Assembly (NCBI RefSeq): GCF_029894425.1
Contig: NZ_JARXYJ010000001.1
Span: 8,328,501-8,392,500, forward strand
From: Streptomyces sp. SAI-127
Lineage (GTDB): Bacteria; Actinomycetota; Actinomycetes; Streptomycetales; Streptomycetaceae
Direction of reading: 5' to 3'
DNA: 64,000 bases
A program made the translations under genes and the position numbers. Below the pieces are notes generated by a model. It was not told where the DNA came from, searched no databases, and worked only from the letters and a program-made list of their open reading frames with translations. This document shows positions 51,523-61,642 of this stretch, one piece after another (position 1 is the first letter of the stretch; every line of letters begins with the position of its first letter).

Positions 51523-52521
51523 TCAGCGGGCCGCCGCACTCGTGGCGTTCGCCGACGCGGACGCCGGGGCGTCCTCTCCCGTGAACACCGACACCGCCGC
51601 CTTCGCCGCCGCCTCCACCAGCGAAATCCCCTTTGCCTGGGTGGAGCTCCCCTTCGAGAGCACGGCCACCAGATACGCGTGGCCGTCCACCGTCACCCGC
51701 CCGATGCTGTTGACGTCCCACAGCCCGGTCGTGCTGCGCGGCAGCCATCCGTTCTTCAGCGCCCACCTGGAGCCGTCGGCCGCGGCCGACACCCCCCACT
51801 GCTGGTCGGCCGCTATCCGGCCCATGAGCCCCTGAAGGTACGACCGCGAGGTCTCGCTCAGCTCCGAGTCGTCTCCGAACACCTGCTGGAGCAGGGTGAG
51901 CTGATCGGCCGCCGTGGTCTGGGTCAGTCCCCACAGCGCCCCGTCGCCGCCCTCCGTGCCGGTCAGCCCGAACTTCTTGTTGGCGGCGTCGAGCCCGGAT
52001 GCCTGCCCGATGATGTCCCACAGCGCCGACGCCGAGGCGTTGTCGCTGTTCTCGATCATCGTGGTGGCGTACGCCTTCTCCCGCGCCCTGAGCCGTGTGC
52101 CCGCCTCCTGGTGCCGGAGCAGCAGCGCCGCCAGGATGTCGACCTTCACGATGCTCGCCGTGTCGAAGGCCCCGTCGCCGTAAACCGCGCTGTCGCCCGA
52201 CTCCAGGTCGAGGACCGCCGTCGAGACCTTCTCGTCGCCCGTCACGCTCACCGCCTTCATGGCGTCGGACAGCCGCTCGTCGAAATCAACCACCGGCTCC
52301 GCCACAGCCGCCGCCTCCTCAGTCGTGGCCGCCGGGGAGGACGAGAACGACGGCGTCGGCGCCGACGATACGGTGCCGCCCCCGGAGTGCGCCTGCGCCT
52401 TCACGTACACGGTCCCCCCGGCCGAGACGCCGGCGACGGCGACGCAGGCGAGCGCGGTGTACAGCAAAGGCCGCAGGGGGAACCTGCGGGCGCGGCGGCC
52501 GTCGGCTCTTGAGGACTCCAT
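51523..52521 (-). CDS. Class-A beta-lactamase-fold serine hydrolase, membrane-anchored
   Basis: The 332-residue protein has a membrane anchor or uncleaved signal near 18-40 and a Ser/Thr/Pro linker to about 75. Its catalytic domain has Ser123-xx-Lys126 (TASIVKV) and SDN at 159-161. The third motif is K-N-G at 256-258 (ALKNGW) in place of the usual K-T-G. It may be a peptidoglycan-active hydrolase or a non-beta-lactamase paralogue. It converges on the mycosin gene. Confidence 0.85.
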   Translation of the reverse strand: MESSRADGRRARRFPLRPLLYTALACVAVAGVSAGGTVYVKAQAHSGGGTVSSAPTPSFSSSPAATTEEAAAVAEPVVDFDERLSDAMKAVSVTGDEKVSTAVLDLESGDSAVYGDGAFDTASIVKVDILAALLLRHQEAGTRLRAREKAYATTMIENSDNASASALWDIIGQASGLDAANKKFGLTGTEGGDGALWGLTQTTAADQLTLLQQVFGDDSELSETSRSYLQGLMGRIAADQQWGVSAAADGSRWALKNGWLPRSTTGLWDVNSIGRVTVDGHAYLVAVLSKGSSTQAKGISLVEAAAKAAVSVFTGEDAPASASANATSAAAR

Positions 52522-52671
52522 GCCGCCGATCGTCGGGCCGCCGACTGTGCGGGCCGTTAGACGGACGTTAGAGCTGTGTCAGCGAACTCTGAGAAACCCG
52601 TGAAATCGGTCACGGGCGGGTTTCCGGGCCCGCACAACCGCAGCAGCAAGCCCCCTATAGGGTCGGTGACC

Positions 52672-53403
52672 GTGGCGAACAAGAACATTCCCGACCCCGG
52701 CTTCTCCGACGACGACGGCTCCGCCGATCCCCGGCTGAGCACGGCGCTCGCGGCCTGGGCCGAGGACCGCGCCGCCGTGGGCCCGGTCCTGGACGCCCTC
52801 AAGGGCGCCCGGCTGCTCGTCCCCGTGGTGGCCGTGCTCGGGGAGGTCGAAAAGGACGAGAACGGGCTGCGCCGCGAGAAGACCAGCGACATGGCCGTCC
52901 CCACCCTCAAGGCCGGATCCCGGACCGCCCTGCCGGCCTTCACCTCCACCGCGTCGCTGGCCCGCTGGGACCCCGAGGCCCGCCCCGTCGCCGTACCCCT
53001 GCACCAGGCGCTGCAGGCCGCCGCGCACGAGAATGCCGACACGGTCGTACTGGATCTGGCGGGGCCGGTGCCCTTCGAGCTGACCGGCTCCGCGTTGCTC
53101 GCCCTTGCCGAGGGGCGGACCACCACGGACCCGCTCGCCGACCCGGCGGTCGTGGACGCGGTGCGCGCCGCGGTCGCCGACGTGGGCGCGGTGCTGCGTG
53201 CCTATCTCGGCCCGGGCCGGGCCGACGGCACCCTCGCCCTGGTCTTCGAGCCGACCGTGCCGCACGACGCCGGCGTCCACGCCGTCGCGCGGCGCCTCGC
53301 CGCCGACGAAACACTGAGGGCCCGCCTGGTGCGCGGCCTCGACCTGGCAGTCCTGCCGGCCGGTGCCACGCCTCCGGGCGAGCCCTTGTACGTACGAGGG
53401 TGA
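52672..53403 (+). CDS. SseB-family protein
   Basis: The 243-residue soluble protein has the SseB N-terminal domain pattern (DALKGARLLVPVVAVLGEVE, TALPAFTSTASLARWDPEAR). The family's role in streptomycetes is unknown; in enterobacteria SseB is a sulfurtransferase-linked serine-sensitivity enhancer. GTG 52672 is chosen; another in-frame GTG lies at 52666. No operon partner is evident; the DUF1844 gene converges on it. Confidence 0.83.
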   Translation: MANKNIPDPGFSDDDGSADPRLSTALAAWAEDRAAVGPVLDALKGARLLVPVVAVLGEVEKDENGLRREKTSDMAVPTLKAGSRTALPAFTSTASLARWDPEARPVAVPLHQALQAAAHENADTVVLDLAGPVPFELTGSALLALAEGRTTTDPLADPAVVDAVRAAVADVGAVLRAYLGPGRADGTLALVFEPTVPHDAGVHAVARRLAADETLRARLVRGLDLAVLPAGATPPGEPLYVRG

Positions 53404-53416
53404 GCGTGAGGGTGAG

Positions 53417-53791
53417 CTAGCCGTAGGTCGGGCCCGTGTACTTCTCGCCCGGGCCCTGGCCCGGTTCGTCCGGGACGAGGGACGCCTCGCGGAAGGCCAG
53501 CTGGAGGGACTTCAGACCGTCGCGGAGCGGGGCCGCGTGGAAGGAGCTGATCTCGGTCGCGCTCGCGTCCAGGAGGCCGGCCAGGGCCGCCACCAGCTTG
53601 CGGGCCTCGTCCAGGTCCTTGTACTTGTCGCCCTCCTCGGTCAGACCGAGCTTCACCGCGGCGGCGCTCATCAGGTTGACGGCGACCGTCACGATCACCT
53701 CGACGGCGGGGACCTCGGCGATGTCGCGGGTCATCTCGTCGAAGTCGGGGGAGCCGGGAGAGCCGGCAGACGCGGGAGGGGTGTCACTCAT
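53417..53791 (-). CDS. DUF1844 protein
   Basis: The 124-residue protein has a DUF1844 core (MTRDIAEVPAVEVIVTVAVN, LMSAAAVKLGLTEEGDKYKD). It is commonly encoded just upstream of infC in actinobacteria, as here, divergently. Function unknown. ATG 53791 begins MSDTPPASAG; the preceding ATG of the frame is three codons upstream. Confidence 0.88.
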   Translation of the reverse strand: MSDTPPASAGSPGSPDFDEMTRDIAEVPAVEVIVTVAVNLMSAAAVKLGLTEEGDKYKDLDEARKLVAALAGLLDASATEISSFHAAPLRDGLKSLQLAFREASLVPDEPGQGPGEKYTGPTYG

Positions 53792-54149
53792 GGCCCCCAC
53801 GATAGGGCCCGGCGCACGGCGGTTCGCACCACCCCCGGGTTGCTGCTAACCTTGTGTAACGACCGGCTGGACATTCGCGTGTCCGGCCCACAAGTGGAGG
53901 CTCCGATCTCCCACCCGGCCATCCCCAGGGACGGCGGGTCACCCCGGTCAGGCGGCCACCATCGTTCCGTACGGACGATGGAGTCGCCCGAAAGTGCGCC
54001 CCGCGTCATCGCGGCGGTGCTCCGGCAGTGTTGGAGCCCCGTCTGTGATCCGCCGGGGCATTTTTTGTTCCTCGGTGCGGTTAGGTCAGACGAAAAGACA
54101 TACGCGGCTGTCCGCCAGACCGCCGTGTGGTGCTAACCGAGGAGGATCC
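53792..54149 (+). promoter_or_regulatory. infC leader region with attenuator-like hairpin
   Basis: The 358-bp leader has no gene. A hairpin GCCCCG (54036-54041) / CGGGGC (54054-54059) followed by six T at 54061-54066 is a classic intrinsic terminator, rare in this GC-rich genome. It is placed about 90 bp before the infC start. Further upstream, CCATCGTTCCGTACGGACGATGG (arms CCATCGT and ACGATGG near 53960-53981) is another hairpin that could alternate with it. This points to transcription attenuation of infC-rpmI-rplT. Confidence 0.6.
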
Positions 54150-54821
54150 ATCAGCGCCGAGCCCCGCATCAACGACCGGATTCGCGTTCCCGAGGTGCGA
54201 CTTGTCGGTCCCAGTGGCGAGCAGGTGGGCATCGTCCCCCTGGCCAAGGCACTGGAGCTTGCGCAGGAGTACGACCTGGACCTGGTCGAGGTCGCGGCGA
54301 ACGCCCGTCCGCCCGTGTGCAAGCTCATGGACTACGGGAAGTTCAAGTACGAGTCGGCCATGAAGGCCCGTGAGGCGCGCAAGAACCAGGCGCACACGGT
54401 CATCAAGGAGATGAAGCTCCGGCCGAAGATCGACCCGCACGACTATGACACCAAGAAGGGTCACGTCGTCCGGTTCCTCAAGCAGGGCGACAAGGTCAAG
54501 ATCACGATCATGTTCCGTGGTCGCGAGCAGTCCCGGCCCGAGCTGGGCTACCGACTGCTGCAGCGTCTCGCGGAGGACGTCCAGGACCTCGGCTTCATCG
54601 AGTCGAATCCGAAGCAGGACGGCCGAAACATGATCATGGTTCTCGGTCCGCACAAGAAGAAGACCGAGGCGATGGCCGAGGCCCGCCAGGCGCAGGAAGC
54701 CCGCAAGGCAGACGCGAAGGCCAACCCCGGCAAGTCGCAGAACGCCGCGGAGGGCGAGCACGTCGAGGACGAGGCCGAGGTCGAGGCCGAGGCCCCGGCA
54801 GAGGCTTCCGCCGAGGCGTGA
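54150..54821 (+). CDS. infC: Translation initiation factor IF-3
   Basis: The 223-residue protein has the N-terminal domain ([20 protein letters not shown]), the linker helix and the C-terminal domain ([27 protein letters not shown]). It ends in an acidic Ala/Glu-rich tail of about 45 residues, an actinobacterial extension. The start is the rare codon ATC at 54150, with a strong GAGGAGG five bases upstream. An AUC/AUU start is the hallmark of IF-3 autoregulation. rpmI and rplT follow. Confidence 0.95.
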   Translation: MSAEPRINDRIRVPEVRLVGPSGEQVGIVPLAKALELAQEYDLDLVEVAANARPPVCKLMDYGKFKYESAMKAREARKNQAHTVIKEMKLRPKIDPHDYDTKKGHVVRFLKQGDKVKITIMFRGREQSRPELGYRLLQRLAEDVQDLGFIESNPKQDGRNMIMVLGPHKKKTEAMAEARQAQEARKADAKANPGKSQNAAEGEHVEDEAEVEAEAPAEASAEA

Positions 54822-54931
54822 CCCCGGGGGACGCGAGTCCCCAGGACACAAACCGATACAAGAGCGACGCTCACCGTGCCCGGTTTCAGGACCGGGCACC
54901 GGAGCGCCACCGACGAGGAGAGAACGGCGCT

Positions 54932-55126
54932 ATGCCGAAGAACAAGACGCACAGCGGTTCCAGCAAGCGCTTCAAGATCACCGGCTCCGGCAAGGTGCTC
55001 CGCGAGCGCGCCGGCAAGCGCCACTACCTCGAGCACAAGACGTCGCGCCTGACGCGGCGCCTCACCGGCAACGCCGAGATGGCCCCGGGCGACGCCAAGA
55101 AGATCAAGAAGCTTCTCGGCAAGTGA
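54932..55126 (+). CDS. rpmI: 50S ribosomal protein L35
   Basis: The 64-residue basic protein [20 protein letters not shown] is typical L35, a component of the large ribosomal subunit. It is co-transcribed with infC and rplT. The ribosome site GAGGAGAG precedes ATG 54932. Confidence 0.97.
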   Translation: MPKNKTHSGSSKRFKITGSGKVLRERAGKRHYLEHKTSRLTRRLTGNAEMAPGDAKKIKKLLGK

Positions 55127-55227
55127 CGTACGCGGCGCCTTCACTGAGCGCCGTACGTCTGGACCGGGACCCCATCGATACCGGGCCGTGTGAGTCCAAC
55201 CACGGCCCCGCTACAAGGAGTTAACAA

Positions 55228-55611
55228 GTGGCACGCGTCAAGCGGGCAGTCAACGCCCACAAGAAGCGCCGGGCGATCCTCGAGGCGGCCTCCGGCTACC
55301 GCGGTCAGCGTTCGCGCCTGTACCGCAAGGCCAAGGAGCAGGTCACCCACTCGCTGGTCTACAACTACAACGACCGCAAGAAGCGCAAGGGTGACTTCCG
55401 TCGGCTGTGGATCCAGCGCATCAACGCCGCTGCCCGCGCCAACGGCATCACGTACAACCGCTTCATCCAGGGCCTGAACGCGGCGAACATCGAGGTCGAC
55501 CGCAAGATCCTGGCCGAGCTGGCGGTCAACGACGCGACGGCGTTCGCCGCGCTCGTCGAGGTCGCGCAGAAGGCTCTGCCGGCGGACGTGAACGCGCCCA
55601 AGGCCGCGTGA
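55228..55611 (+). CDS. rplT: 50S ribosomal protein L20
   Basis: The 127-residue protein is typical L20 ([38 protein letters not shown]), which binds 23S rRNA early in assembly and can repress its own operon in several bacteria. GTG 55228 has AAGGAG upstream. A strong terminator follows at 55645-55674. Confidence 0.97.
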   Translation: MARVKRAVNAHKKRRAILEAASGYRGQRSRLYRKAKEQVTHSLVYNYNDRKKRKGDFRRLWIQRINAAARANGITYNRFIQGLNAANIEVDRKILAELAVNDATAFAALVEVAQKALPADVNAPKAA

Positions 55612-55644
55612 CGCTGCGCCGGCCCTAGGCCGACGTGACTGTGT

Positions 55645-55674
55645 GGACCCGCAGGCTGTGATGCCTGCGGGTCC
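55645..55674 (+). terminator. Terminator of infC-rpmI-rplT
   Basis: Perfect 12-bp arms GGACCCGCAGGC and GCCTGCGGGTCC enclose a six-base loop, followed by a short GCTGTTT stretch 34 bp after the rplT stop. Confidence 0.9.
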
Positions 55675-55707
55675 GCTGTTTCCCGGACACTTCCGAAGGT
55701 GAAGAGC

Positions 55708-56553
55708 ATGCCCCCCGTCACCCCCGAGCTGATCTCCCCCCGTTCCCCCCGGGTCTCCGCCGCACGGCGGCTCGCCAGGCGGAACTTCCGGGGGAAGGAG
55801 CGGCTGTTCCTGGCCGAGGGGCCGCAGGCGGTGCGGGAGGCCGCCGGCCACGGTCTGGTGGAGCTGTTCGCCACCGTGGAGGCGGCGGAACGGTACGCCG
55901 ACATCATCGGAGAGGCCCGGGCCGTCGGAGCCCGGGTGCACCTCGCCGCCGACGACGTCATCGCCGACATCTCGACGACCGTCACCCCGCAGGGGCTCGT
56001 CGGGATCTGCCGGTTCCTCGACACCCCCTTCGAGGAGATCCTCGCCGCCCGGCCCCGACTCGTCGCCGTGCTCGCGAACGTGCGGGACCCCGGGAACGCC
56101 GGCACCGTGCTGCGGTGCGCCGACGCGGCCGGTGCCGAGGCCGTCGTACTGACCGACGCGTCCGTCGATCTCTACAACCCCAAGGCCGTACGGGCCTCCG
56201 TGGGCTCCCTCTTCCACCTGCCCGTCGCGGTCGGGGTGCCCGTGGAGGAGGCCGTCGAGGGGCTCCGGCGGGCCGGTGTGCGGATCCTCGCCGCCGACGG
56301 GGCCGGGACCGACGACCTCGACGCCGAGCTCGACCAGGGCACCATGGGCGGGCCGACCGCCTGGGTGTTCGGCAACGAGGCCTGGGGGCTCCCGGAGGAG
56401 ACCCGCGCACTCGCGGACGCCGTGGTGCGCGTCCCGATCCACGGGAAGGCCGAGAGCCTGAACCTCGCCACCGCGGCCGCCGTATGTCTCTATGCGTCAG
56501 CCCGTGCACAGCGCGCCCCCGGAGGGTGCCGCTCCGTCACCGAGAACCAGTAG
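55708..56553 (+). CDS. SpoU/TrmH-family RNA 2'-O-methyltransferase
   Basis: The 281-residue SPOUT methyltransferase has an N-terminal substrate-binding domain (NFRGKERLFLAEGPQAVREA) and the knot with motif 1 VLANVRDPGNAGTVLRCADA, motif 2 WVFGNEAWGLPEE, and motif 3 VPIHGKAESLNLATAAAVCLY. It should methylate a ribose in rRNA or tRNA using S-adenosylmethionine. It is often next to rplT in actinobacteria. ATG 55708 is chosen; GTG 55699 is in frame. Confidence 0.92.
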   Translation: MPPVTPELISPRSPRVSAARRLARRNFRGKERLFLAEGPQAVREAAGHGLVELFATVEAAERYADIIGEARAVGARVHLAADDVIADISTTVTPQGLVGICRFLDTPFEEILAARPRLVAVLANVRDPGNAGTVLRCADAAGAEAVVLTDASVDLYNPKAVRASVGSLFHLPVAVGVPVEEAVEGLRRAGVRILAADGAGTDDLDAELDQGTMGGPTAWVFGNEAWGLPEETRALADAVVRVPIHGKAESLNLATAAAVCLYASARAQRAPGGCRSVTENQ

Positions 56554-56601
56554 GGTGACCAGCTCGGGGGCCCTGCGCCGTCGGAGAGGTGGGGTACGGG
56601 G

Positions 56602-57720
56602 ATGAGTGTCGGCACGAGGAGCGCCCAGGACGTGTCCGGAGCCTGTGCCGGTGGTGCCGCCGAACTCGGCATCGATCCCGACCAGCTGCCCGACGGTCTC
56701 GTCGTCGCGGACGAGCAGGGCCGAGTGATCTGCTTCAACGCCGCCGCCGCCCGGATCACCGCCCTCCCCGCCGAGGACGCCCTCGGACAGCGGCTGGAGA
56801 AGGCCCTTCCGTTAGAGGACCTCGAGGGACGACGCTGGTGGCAGCTGACCGATCCGTACGGCGGCCTCGCCATCCGCAGGCGGCAGCCCGAACGGAATCT
56901 GCTGTTGCCGGGCGGCCGTGAGGTCCTCGTCTCCGCGCAGTACGTGCGCACCCGGCCGACCGGGCCCGTCCACCGGGTCGTCGTCGCCCTCCGGGACACC
57001 GAGGCCCGCCGCCGCACCGAGCGCAGCCACGCCGAGCTGATCGCCACCGTGGCCCATGAACTCAGGTCCCCGCTCACCTCCGTCAAGGGCTTCACCGCGA
57101 CCCTCCTCGCCAAGTGGGAGAGGTTCACCGACGACCAGAAACGGCTGATGCTGGAGACCGTCGACGCGGACGCCGACCGGGTCACCCGGCTCATCGCCGA
57201 GCTCCTCGACATCTCCCGCATCGACTCCGGGCGCCTGGAGGTCAGGCGCCAGCCCGTCGACATCGGCGCCGCCGTCGGACGCCACATCCAGGCCTACGTC
57301 GCCGCGGGCCTCGCCGCCGACCGGTTCCTGCTCCGCCTCGAACAGCCGCTGCCCGCCCTGTGGGCAGATCCCGACAAGATCGACCAGGTGCTCAGCAACC
57401 TGCTGGAAAATGCGGTGCGGCACGGCGAGGGAACCGTCACGATTGACATCACGCCCTCGGCGTCCCCCCGCGAAGGGGAGGACACCGGCACGTCGGTCAC
57501 CGTGAGCGACGAGGGCGCCGGCATCCCGGAGGAGTCCATGAACCGCGTCTTCACCCGCTTCTGGCGGGGCAGCAAGCGCGGTGGCACCGGCCTCGGGCTC
57601 TACATCGTCAAGGGCATCGTCGAAGCCCACGGCGGCACCATCACGGTCGGCCGCGCCCCCCAGGGCGGCGCCGAGTTCCGATTTACGTTGCCCGTGAGCG
57701 CTCCGGCCTATCTCACCTGA
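56602..57720 (+). CDS. Orphan PAS-containing sensor histidine kinase
   Basis: The 372-residue soluble kinase has a PAS domain at about 30-125, phospho-acceptor His152 (VAHELRSPLTSVKGFTATLL), N box SNLLENAVRHGEG, and G boxes VSDEGAGIPEE and GGTGLGLYIVKGIVEAHGG. No membrane helices and no adjacent response-regulator gene are visible, so it is a cytoplasmic orphan that may sense a soluble signal. It sits between the rRNA methyltransferase gene and pheS, possibly co-transcribed with the former. Confidence 0.92.
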   Translation: MSVGTRSAQDVSGACAGGAAELGIDPDQLPDGLVVADEQGRVICFNAAAARITALPAEDALGQRLEKALPLEDLEGRRWWQLTDPYGGLAIRRRQPERNLLLPGGREVLVSAQYVRTRPTGPVHRVVVALRDTEARRRTERSHAELIATVAHELRSPLTSVKGFTATLLAKWERFTDDQKRLMLETVDADADRVTRLIAELLDISRIDSGRLEVRRQPVDIGAAVGRHIQAYVAAGLAADRFLLRLEQPLPALWADPDKIDQVLSNLLENAVRHGEGTVTIDITPSASPREGEDTGTSVTVSDEGAGIPEESMNRVFTRFWRGSKRGGTGLGLYIVKGIVEAHGGTITVGRAPQGGAEFRFTLPVSAPAYLT

Positions 57721-57864
57721 GATCCGCCCGAGCCGCCCGCGGGCGCATTCGCATTCCTCCACCCCGTTAGACTCGGCCTTTGGCACCTTTGTGTCCCATG
57801 GACGGCCCTCCGAGTGAATCGGTGACGGGGACCTTCAGCCAGCCAATCGGAAGCACGGGAAGAG

Positions 57865-58986
57865 ATGTCGGCACCGAACAAGTCGTACGACCCTGTAGAG
57901 GTCGAGGCCCTGAAACCGGAAGAGATCGAGCGCATGCGGGACGAGGCGCTCGCCGCCTTCGCCGCCGCGGACTCCCTCGACGCGCTCCAGGAGGCCAAGG
58001 TCGCCCACACCGGGGGCACCTCCCCGCTGGCCCTCGCCAACCGCGAGATCGGCGCCCTGCCCCCGCACGCCAAGGCCGCCGCCGGCAAGCTCGTCGGCCA
58101 GGCCCGGGGCGCGGTGAACAAGGCCCTCGCCGGCCGTCAGACCGAGCTGGAGGCCGAGCGCGACCAGCGCGTGCTGGTCGAGGAGGCGGTGGACGTCACG
58201 CTGCCGTACGACCGCGTACCGGCCGGCGCCCGCCACCCGCTCACCACGCTCTCCGAGCGGATCGAGGACGTCTTCGTGGCCATGGGCTACGAGGTCGCCG
58301 AGGGCCCGCAGGTCGAGGCCGAGTGGTTCAACTTCGACGCGCTCAACATCGGCCCGGACCACCCGGCCCGCGGCGAGCAGGACACCTTCTTCGTCGAAGG
58401 CCCCGAAGGGGGCACCGAGTCCGGCGTCGTGCTGCGCACCCACACCTCGCCCGTGCAGATCCGCTCGCTGCTGAGCCGTGAGCTGCCCGTGTACGTGATC
58501 TGTCCCGGCGTCGTCTACCGCACCGACGAGCTGGACGCCACGCACACCCCGGTCTTCCGCCAGGTCGAGCTGCTGGCCGTCGACGAGGGCCTGACCATGG
58601 CCGACCTCAAGGGCACCATGGACCACATGGTCCAGGCCCTGTTCGGCGAGGGCATGAAGACCCGGCTGCGCCCGAACTTCTTCCCCTTCACCGAGCCGTC
58701 CGCCGAGATGGACATGGTGTGCTACGTCTGCCGCGGCGAGTCCGTCGGCAACCCCGACCGCCCCTGCCGTACCTGCTCCTCGGAGGGCTGGATCGAGCTG
58801 GGCGGCTGCGGAATGGTCAACCCCAAGGTGCTGACCGCCTGTGGCGTCGACCCGCAGAAGTACAGCGGCTTCGCCTTCGGGTTCGGCATCGAGCGGATGC
58901 TGATGTTCCGCCACAACGTCGAGGACATGCGAGACATGGTCGAGGGTGACGTCCGGTTCACCCGGCCGTTCGGGATGGAGATCTGA
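57865..58986 (+). CDS. pheS: Phenylalanyl-tRNA synthetase alpha subunit
   Basis: The 373-residue subunit has the N-terminal coiled-coil domain and class II motifs ([20 protein letters not shown], motif 2 [11 protein letters not shown], motif 3 [18 protein letters not shown]). A four-Cys insertion (CYVC near residue 288 and CRTC near 302) can form a zinc knuckle, common in actinobacterial PheS. It charges tRNA-Phe with PheT. I see no T-box in the leader. It overlaps pheT by one base (TGATG). Confidence 0.97.
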   Translation: MSAPNKSYDPVEVEALKPEEIERMRDEALAAFAAADSLDALQEAKVAHTGGTSPLALANREIGALPPHAKAAAGKLVGQARGAVNKALAGRQTELEAERDQRVLVEEAVDVTLPYDRVPAGARHPLTTLSERIEDVFVAMGYEVAEGPQVEAEWFNFDALNIGPDHPARGEQDTFFVEGPEGGTESGVVLRTHTSPVQIRSLLSRELPVYVICPGVVYRTDELDATHTPVFRQVELLAVDEGLTMADLKGTMDHMVQALFGEGMKTRLRPNFFPFTEPSAEMDMVCYVCRGESVGNPDRPCRTCSSEGWIELGGCGMVNPKVLTACGVDPQKYSGFAFGFGIERMLMFRHNVEDMRDMVEGDVRFTRPFGMEI

Positions 58987-61496
58987 TGCGGGTCCCGCTT
59001 TCTTGGCTGCGGGAGTACGTCGACCTGCCGGCGACCGAAACCGGCCGTGACGTCCAGGCCAAGCTCGTTTCCGCAGGGCTCGAGGTCGAGACCGTCGAGC
59101 ACCTCGGCGCTGACCTCAAGGGCCCCCTGGTCGTCGGCCAGGTGCTGACCATCGAGGAGCTGGAGGGCTTCAAGAAGCCGATCCGCTTCTGCACGGTCGA
59201 CGTCGGCCAGGCCAACGGAACCGGCGAGCCGCAGGAGATCGTCTGCGGTGCGCGGAACTTCCAGGTCGGTGACAAGGTCGTCGTCGTGCTGCCCGGCGCG
59301 ACCCTGCCCGGCGGTTTCTCGATCTCCGCCCGCAAGACCTACGGCAAGACCTCGCACGGCATGATCTGCTCCGGCGACGAGCTGGGCATGGGCGACGACG
59401 GCAGCCACGGCATCATCGTGCTGCCGCCGGAGACCGAGGTCGGCAAGGACGCCATCGAGCTCCTGGAACTGGTCGACGAGGTCCTGGACATCGCCGTCAC
59501 CGCCAACCGCGGCGACTGCCTGTCCATCCGGGGCGTGGCCCGCGAGGCCGCGATCGCCTACGGCCTGCCGCTGCGCGACCCGGCCCTGCTCGACGTCCCG
59601 GGCCCGAACGCCTTCGGCTACCCGGTGCAGGTCTCCGACCCGCTCGGCTGCGACCGCTTCACGGCCCGTACGGTGACCGGCCTCAGCCCCGAGGCGCGCT
59701 CCCCGCTCTGGCTCCAGCGCCGTCTGCAGAAGGTCGGCATGCGTCCGATCTCGCTCGCCGTCGACGTCACCAACTACGTGATGATGGAGCTCGGCCAGCC
59801 GCTGCACGCCTACGACCGCACCCTGGTCCGGGGCACCATCGGCGTCCGCCGGGCCGAGGAGGGCGAGCAGATCGTCACCCTCGACGGCGTCGAGCGCAAG
59901 CTGCACGCCGAGGACCTGGTCATCACGGACGAGCGCGGTCCGATCGGCCTCGCCGGCGTGATGGGCGGCGCCAACACCGAGATCGCCGACCACTCCGAGG
60001 CTCAGGGCACCACCGACGTCGTCATCGAGGCCGCCCACTTCGACGCGGTCTCCATCGCGCGTACGGCCCGTCGCCACAAGCTGTCCTCCGAGGCGTCCCG
60101 GCGCTTCGAGCGTGGTGTCGACCCGCAGGCCGCCGCCGCTGCCGCACAGCGCACGGTCGACCTGCTGGTGCTGCTCGCGGGCGGCACCGCCGAGGCCGGT
60201 GTCACCGAGGTCGTCGCCCCGTCGGCCCCGCACACCATCAGCGTCCCGGCGGACCACCCGGACAAGGTCGCGGGTGTCTCCTACGGCCGCGAGACCGTCG
60301 TACGCCGTCTCCAGGAGGTCGGCTGCGACGTGTACGGGCAGGACGAGCTGATCGTCACCGTGCCGTCCTGGCGTCCCGACCTCCAGGAGATCAACGACCT
60401 GGCCGAAGAGGTCATCCGGCTGGAGGGCTACGAGAACCTGCCCTCCACGCTGCCCAGGCCGCCGGCCGGCCGTGGCCTGACCCACCGCCAGCGGCTGCAC
60501 CGCAGGGCCGGGCGGGCGCTGGCAGGTGCCGGGTACGTCGAGGCGCCGAACTACCCCTTCGTCTCCGAGCAGGTCTTCGACCAGCTGGGCCTGGAGGCCG
60601 ACGACCCGGCTCGCCGTGTCGTCAGGCTGACCAACCCGCTGAACGACGAGGAGCCCGCGCTGCGGACGTCGCTGCTGCCGGGGCTGCTCGGTGCCCTGCG
60701 GCGCAACGACGGGCGGGGTTCGCACGACCTCGCGCTGTTCGAGACCGGGCTGGTCTTCCTGCCGCGCTCGGAGCAGCGGGTCGCCGCGGTGCTGCCGGTG
60801 GACCGGCGTCCCACGGACTCCGAGATCGCCGAACTGGACGCCGCGTTGCCGGAACAGCCGCGGCACGTGGCCGTGGTGCTCGCCGGTGCGCGGGAGCAGG
60901 CCGGCTGGTGGGGCAGGGGCCGTCCGGCCGACTGGGCCGACGCGGTCGAGGCCGGGCGTCTGGTCGCGCGTGAGGCAGGCGTCGAACTGGTCGTGCGAGG
61001 CGGTCAGTACGGGCCGTGGCACCCGGGGCGCTGTGCCGAGTTCGTGGTCGTCGTGGACGGGGCCGAGACGGTCGTCGGTCACGCCGGTGAGCTTCATCCG
61101 CGGGTGGTCAAGGCGTTCGGCCTGCCGGCGCGCAGCTCCGCGATGGAGCTGGACCTGGATGTCCTCGAGGCGGTCGGCGACGACACCCCGCAGGCGCCGG
61201 CCATCTCCACGTTCCCGGTGGCCACGCAGGATGTCGCCCTGGTCGTCGACAAGTTCGTGCCGCACGCCGAGGTCGAGACCGCGCTGCGTGAGGGTGCGGG
61301 TGAACTCCTCGAAGGGATCCGGCTGTTCGACGTGTACGAGAACGAGGAGCAGCTGGGGGACGGCAAGAAGTCGCTGGCCTATGCGCTGCGATTCCGTGCG
61401 GGGGACCGGACCCTGACCGTGGACGAGGCTTCCGCGGCCCGGGACGCGGCGGTTGCCCTCGCCGGCGAGCGTACGGGAGCCGTGCTCCGGGGCTGA
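58986..61496 (+). CDS. pheT: Phenylalanyl-tRNA synthetase beta subunit
   Basis: The 836-residue subunit has all PheT domains in order: N-terminal tRNA-binding OB domain (40-150), B3/B4 editing region (210-390), B5, the catalytic-like core and the C-terminal anticodon-binding fold ([20 protein letters not shown]). It pairs with PheS as an (alpha-beta)2 enzyme, with proofreading in B3/B4. A perfect hairpin at 61578-61609 terminates the operon. Confidence 0.97.
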   Translation: MRVPLSWLREYVDLPATETGRDVQAKLVSAGLEVETVEHLGADLKGPLVVGQVLTIEELEGFKKPIRFCTVDVGQANGTGEPQEIVCGARNFQVGDKVVVVLPGATLPGGFSISARKTYGKTSHGMICSGDELGMGDDGSHGIIVLPPETEVGKDAIELLELVDEVLDIAVTANRGDCLSIRGVAREAAIAYGLPLRDPALLDVPGPNAFGYPVQVSDPLGCDRFTARTVTGLSPEARSPLWLQRRLQKVGMRPISLAVDVTNYVMMELGQPLHAYDRTLVRGTIGVRRAEEGEQIVTLDGVERKLHAEDLVITDERGPIGLAGVMGGANTEIADHSEAQGTTDVVIEAAHFDAVSIARTARRHKLSSEASRRFERGVDPQAAAAAAQRTVDLLVLLAGGTAEAGVTEVVAPSAPHTISVPADHPDKVAGVSYGRETVVRRLQEVGCDVYGQDELIVTVPSWRPDLQEINDLAEEVIRLEGYENLPSTLPRPPAGRGLTHRQRLHRRAGRALAGAGYVEAPNYPFVSEQVFDQLGLEADDPARRVVRLTNPLNDEEPALRTSLLPGLLGALRRNDGRGSHDLALFETGLVFLPRSEQRVAAVLPVDRRPTDSEIAELDAALPEQPRHVAVVLAGAREQAGWWGRGRPADWADAVEAGRLVAREAGVELVVRGGQYGPWHPGRCAEFVVVVDGAETVVGHAGELHPRVVKAFGLPARSSAMELDLDVLEAVGDDTPQAPAISTFPVATQDVALVVDKFVPHAEVETALREGAGELLEGIRLFDVYENEEQLGDGKKSLAYALRFRAGDRTLTVDEASAARDAAVALAGERTGAVLRG

Positions 61497-61577
61497 GTCT
61501 CCGGGGAGTGCGGTCACCTCACTCGATAGGGTGAGTTCCCCCGGTGATCTGGCCCTTTCGGCCCATGCGGTCGACAG

Positions 61578-61609
61578 AATCGGACCGGCCTTTCGAGGCC
61601 GGTCCGATT
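61578..61609 (+). terminator. Terminator of pheS-pheT
   Basis: Perfect 13-bp arms AATCGGACCGGCC and GGCCGGTCCGATT flank the loop TTTCGA, 82 bp after the pheT stop. Its presence argues against the earliest possible start (61544) of the next gene. Confidence 0.93.
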
Positions 61610-61642
61610 GCGTGTGCAGGGCCTAGTTGGGGGGCCATCGGC

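Noticed and set aside
57721..57864. T-box leader for pheS-pheT
   Set aside because: I find no T-box consensus sequence or long leader; the 144-bp gap looks like an ordinary promoter.
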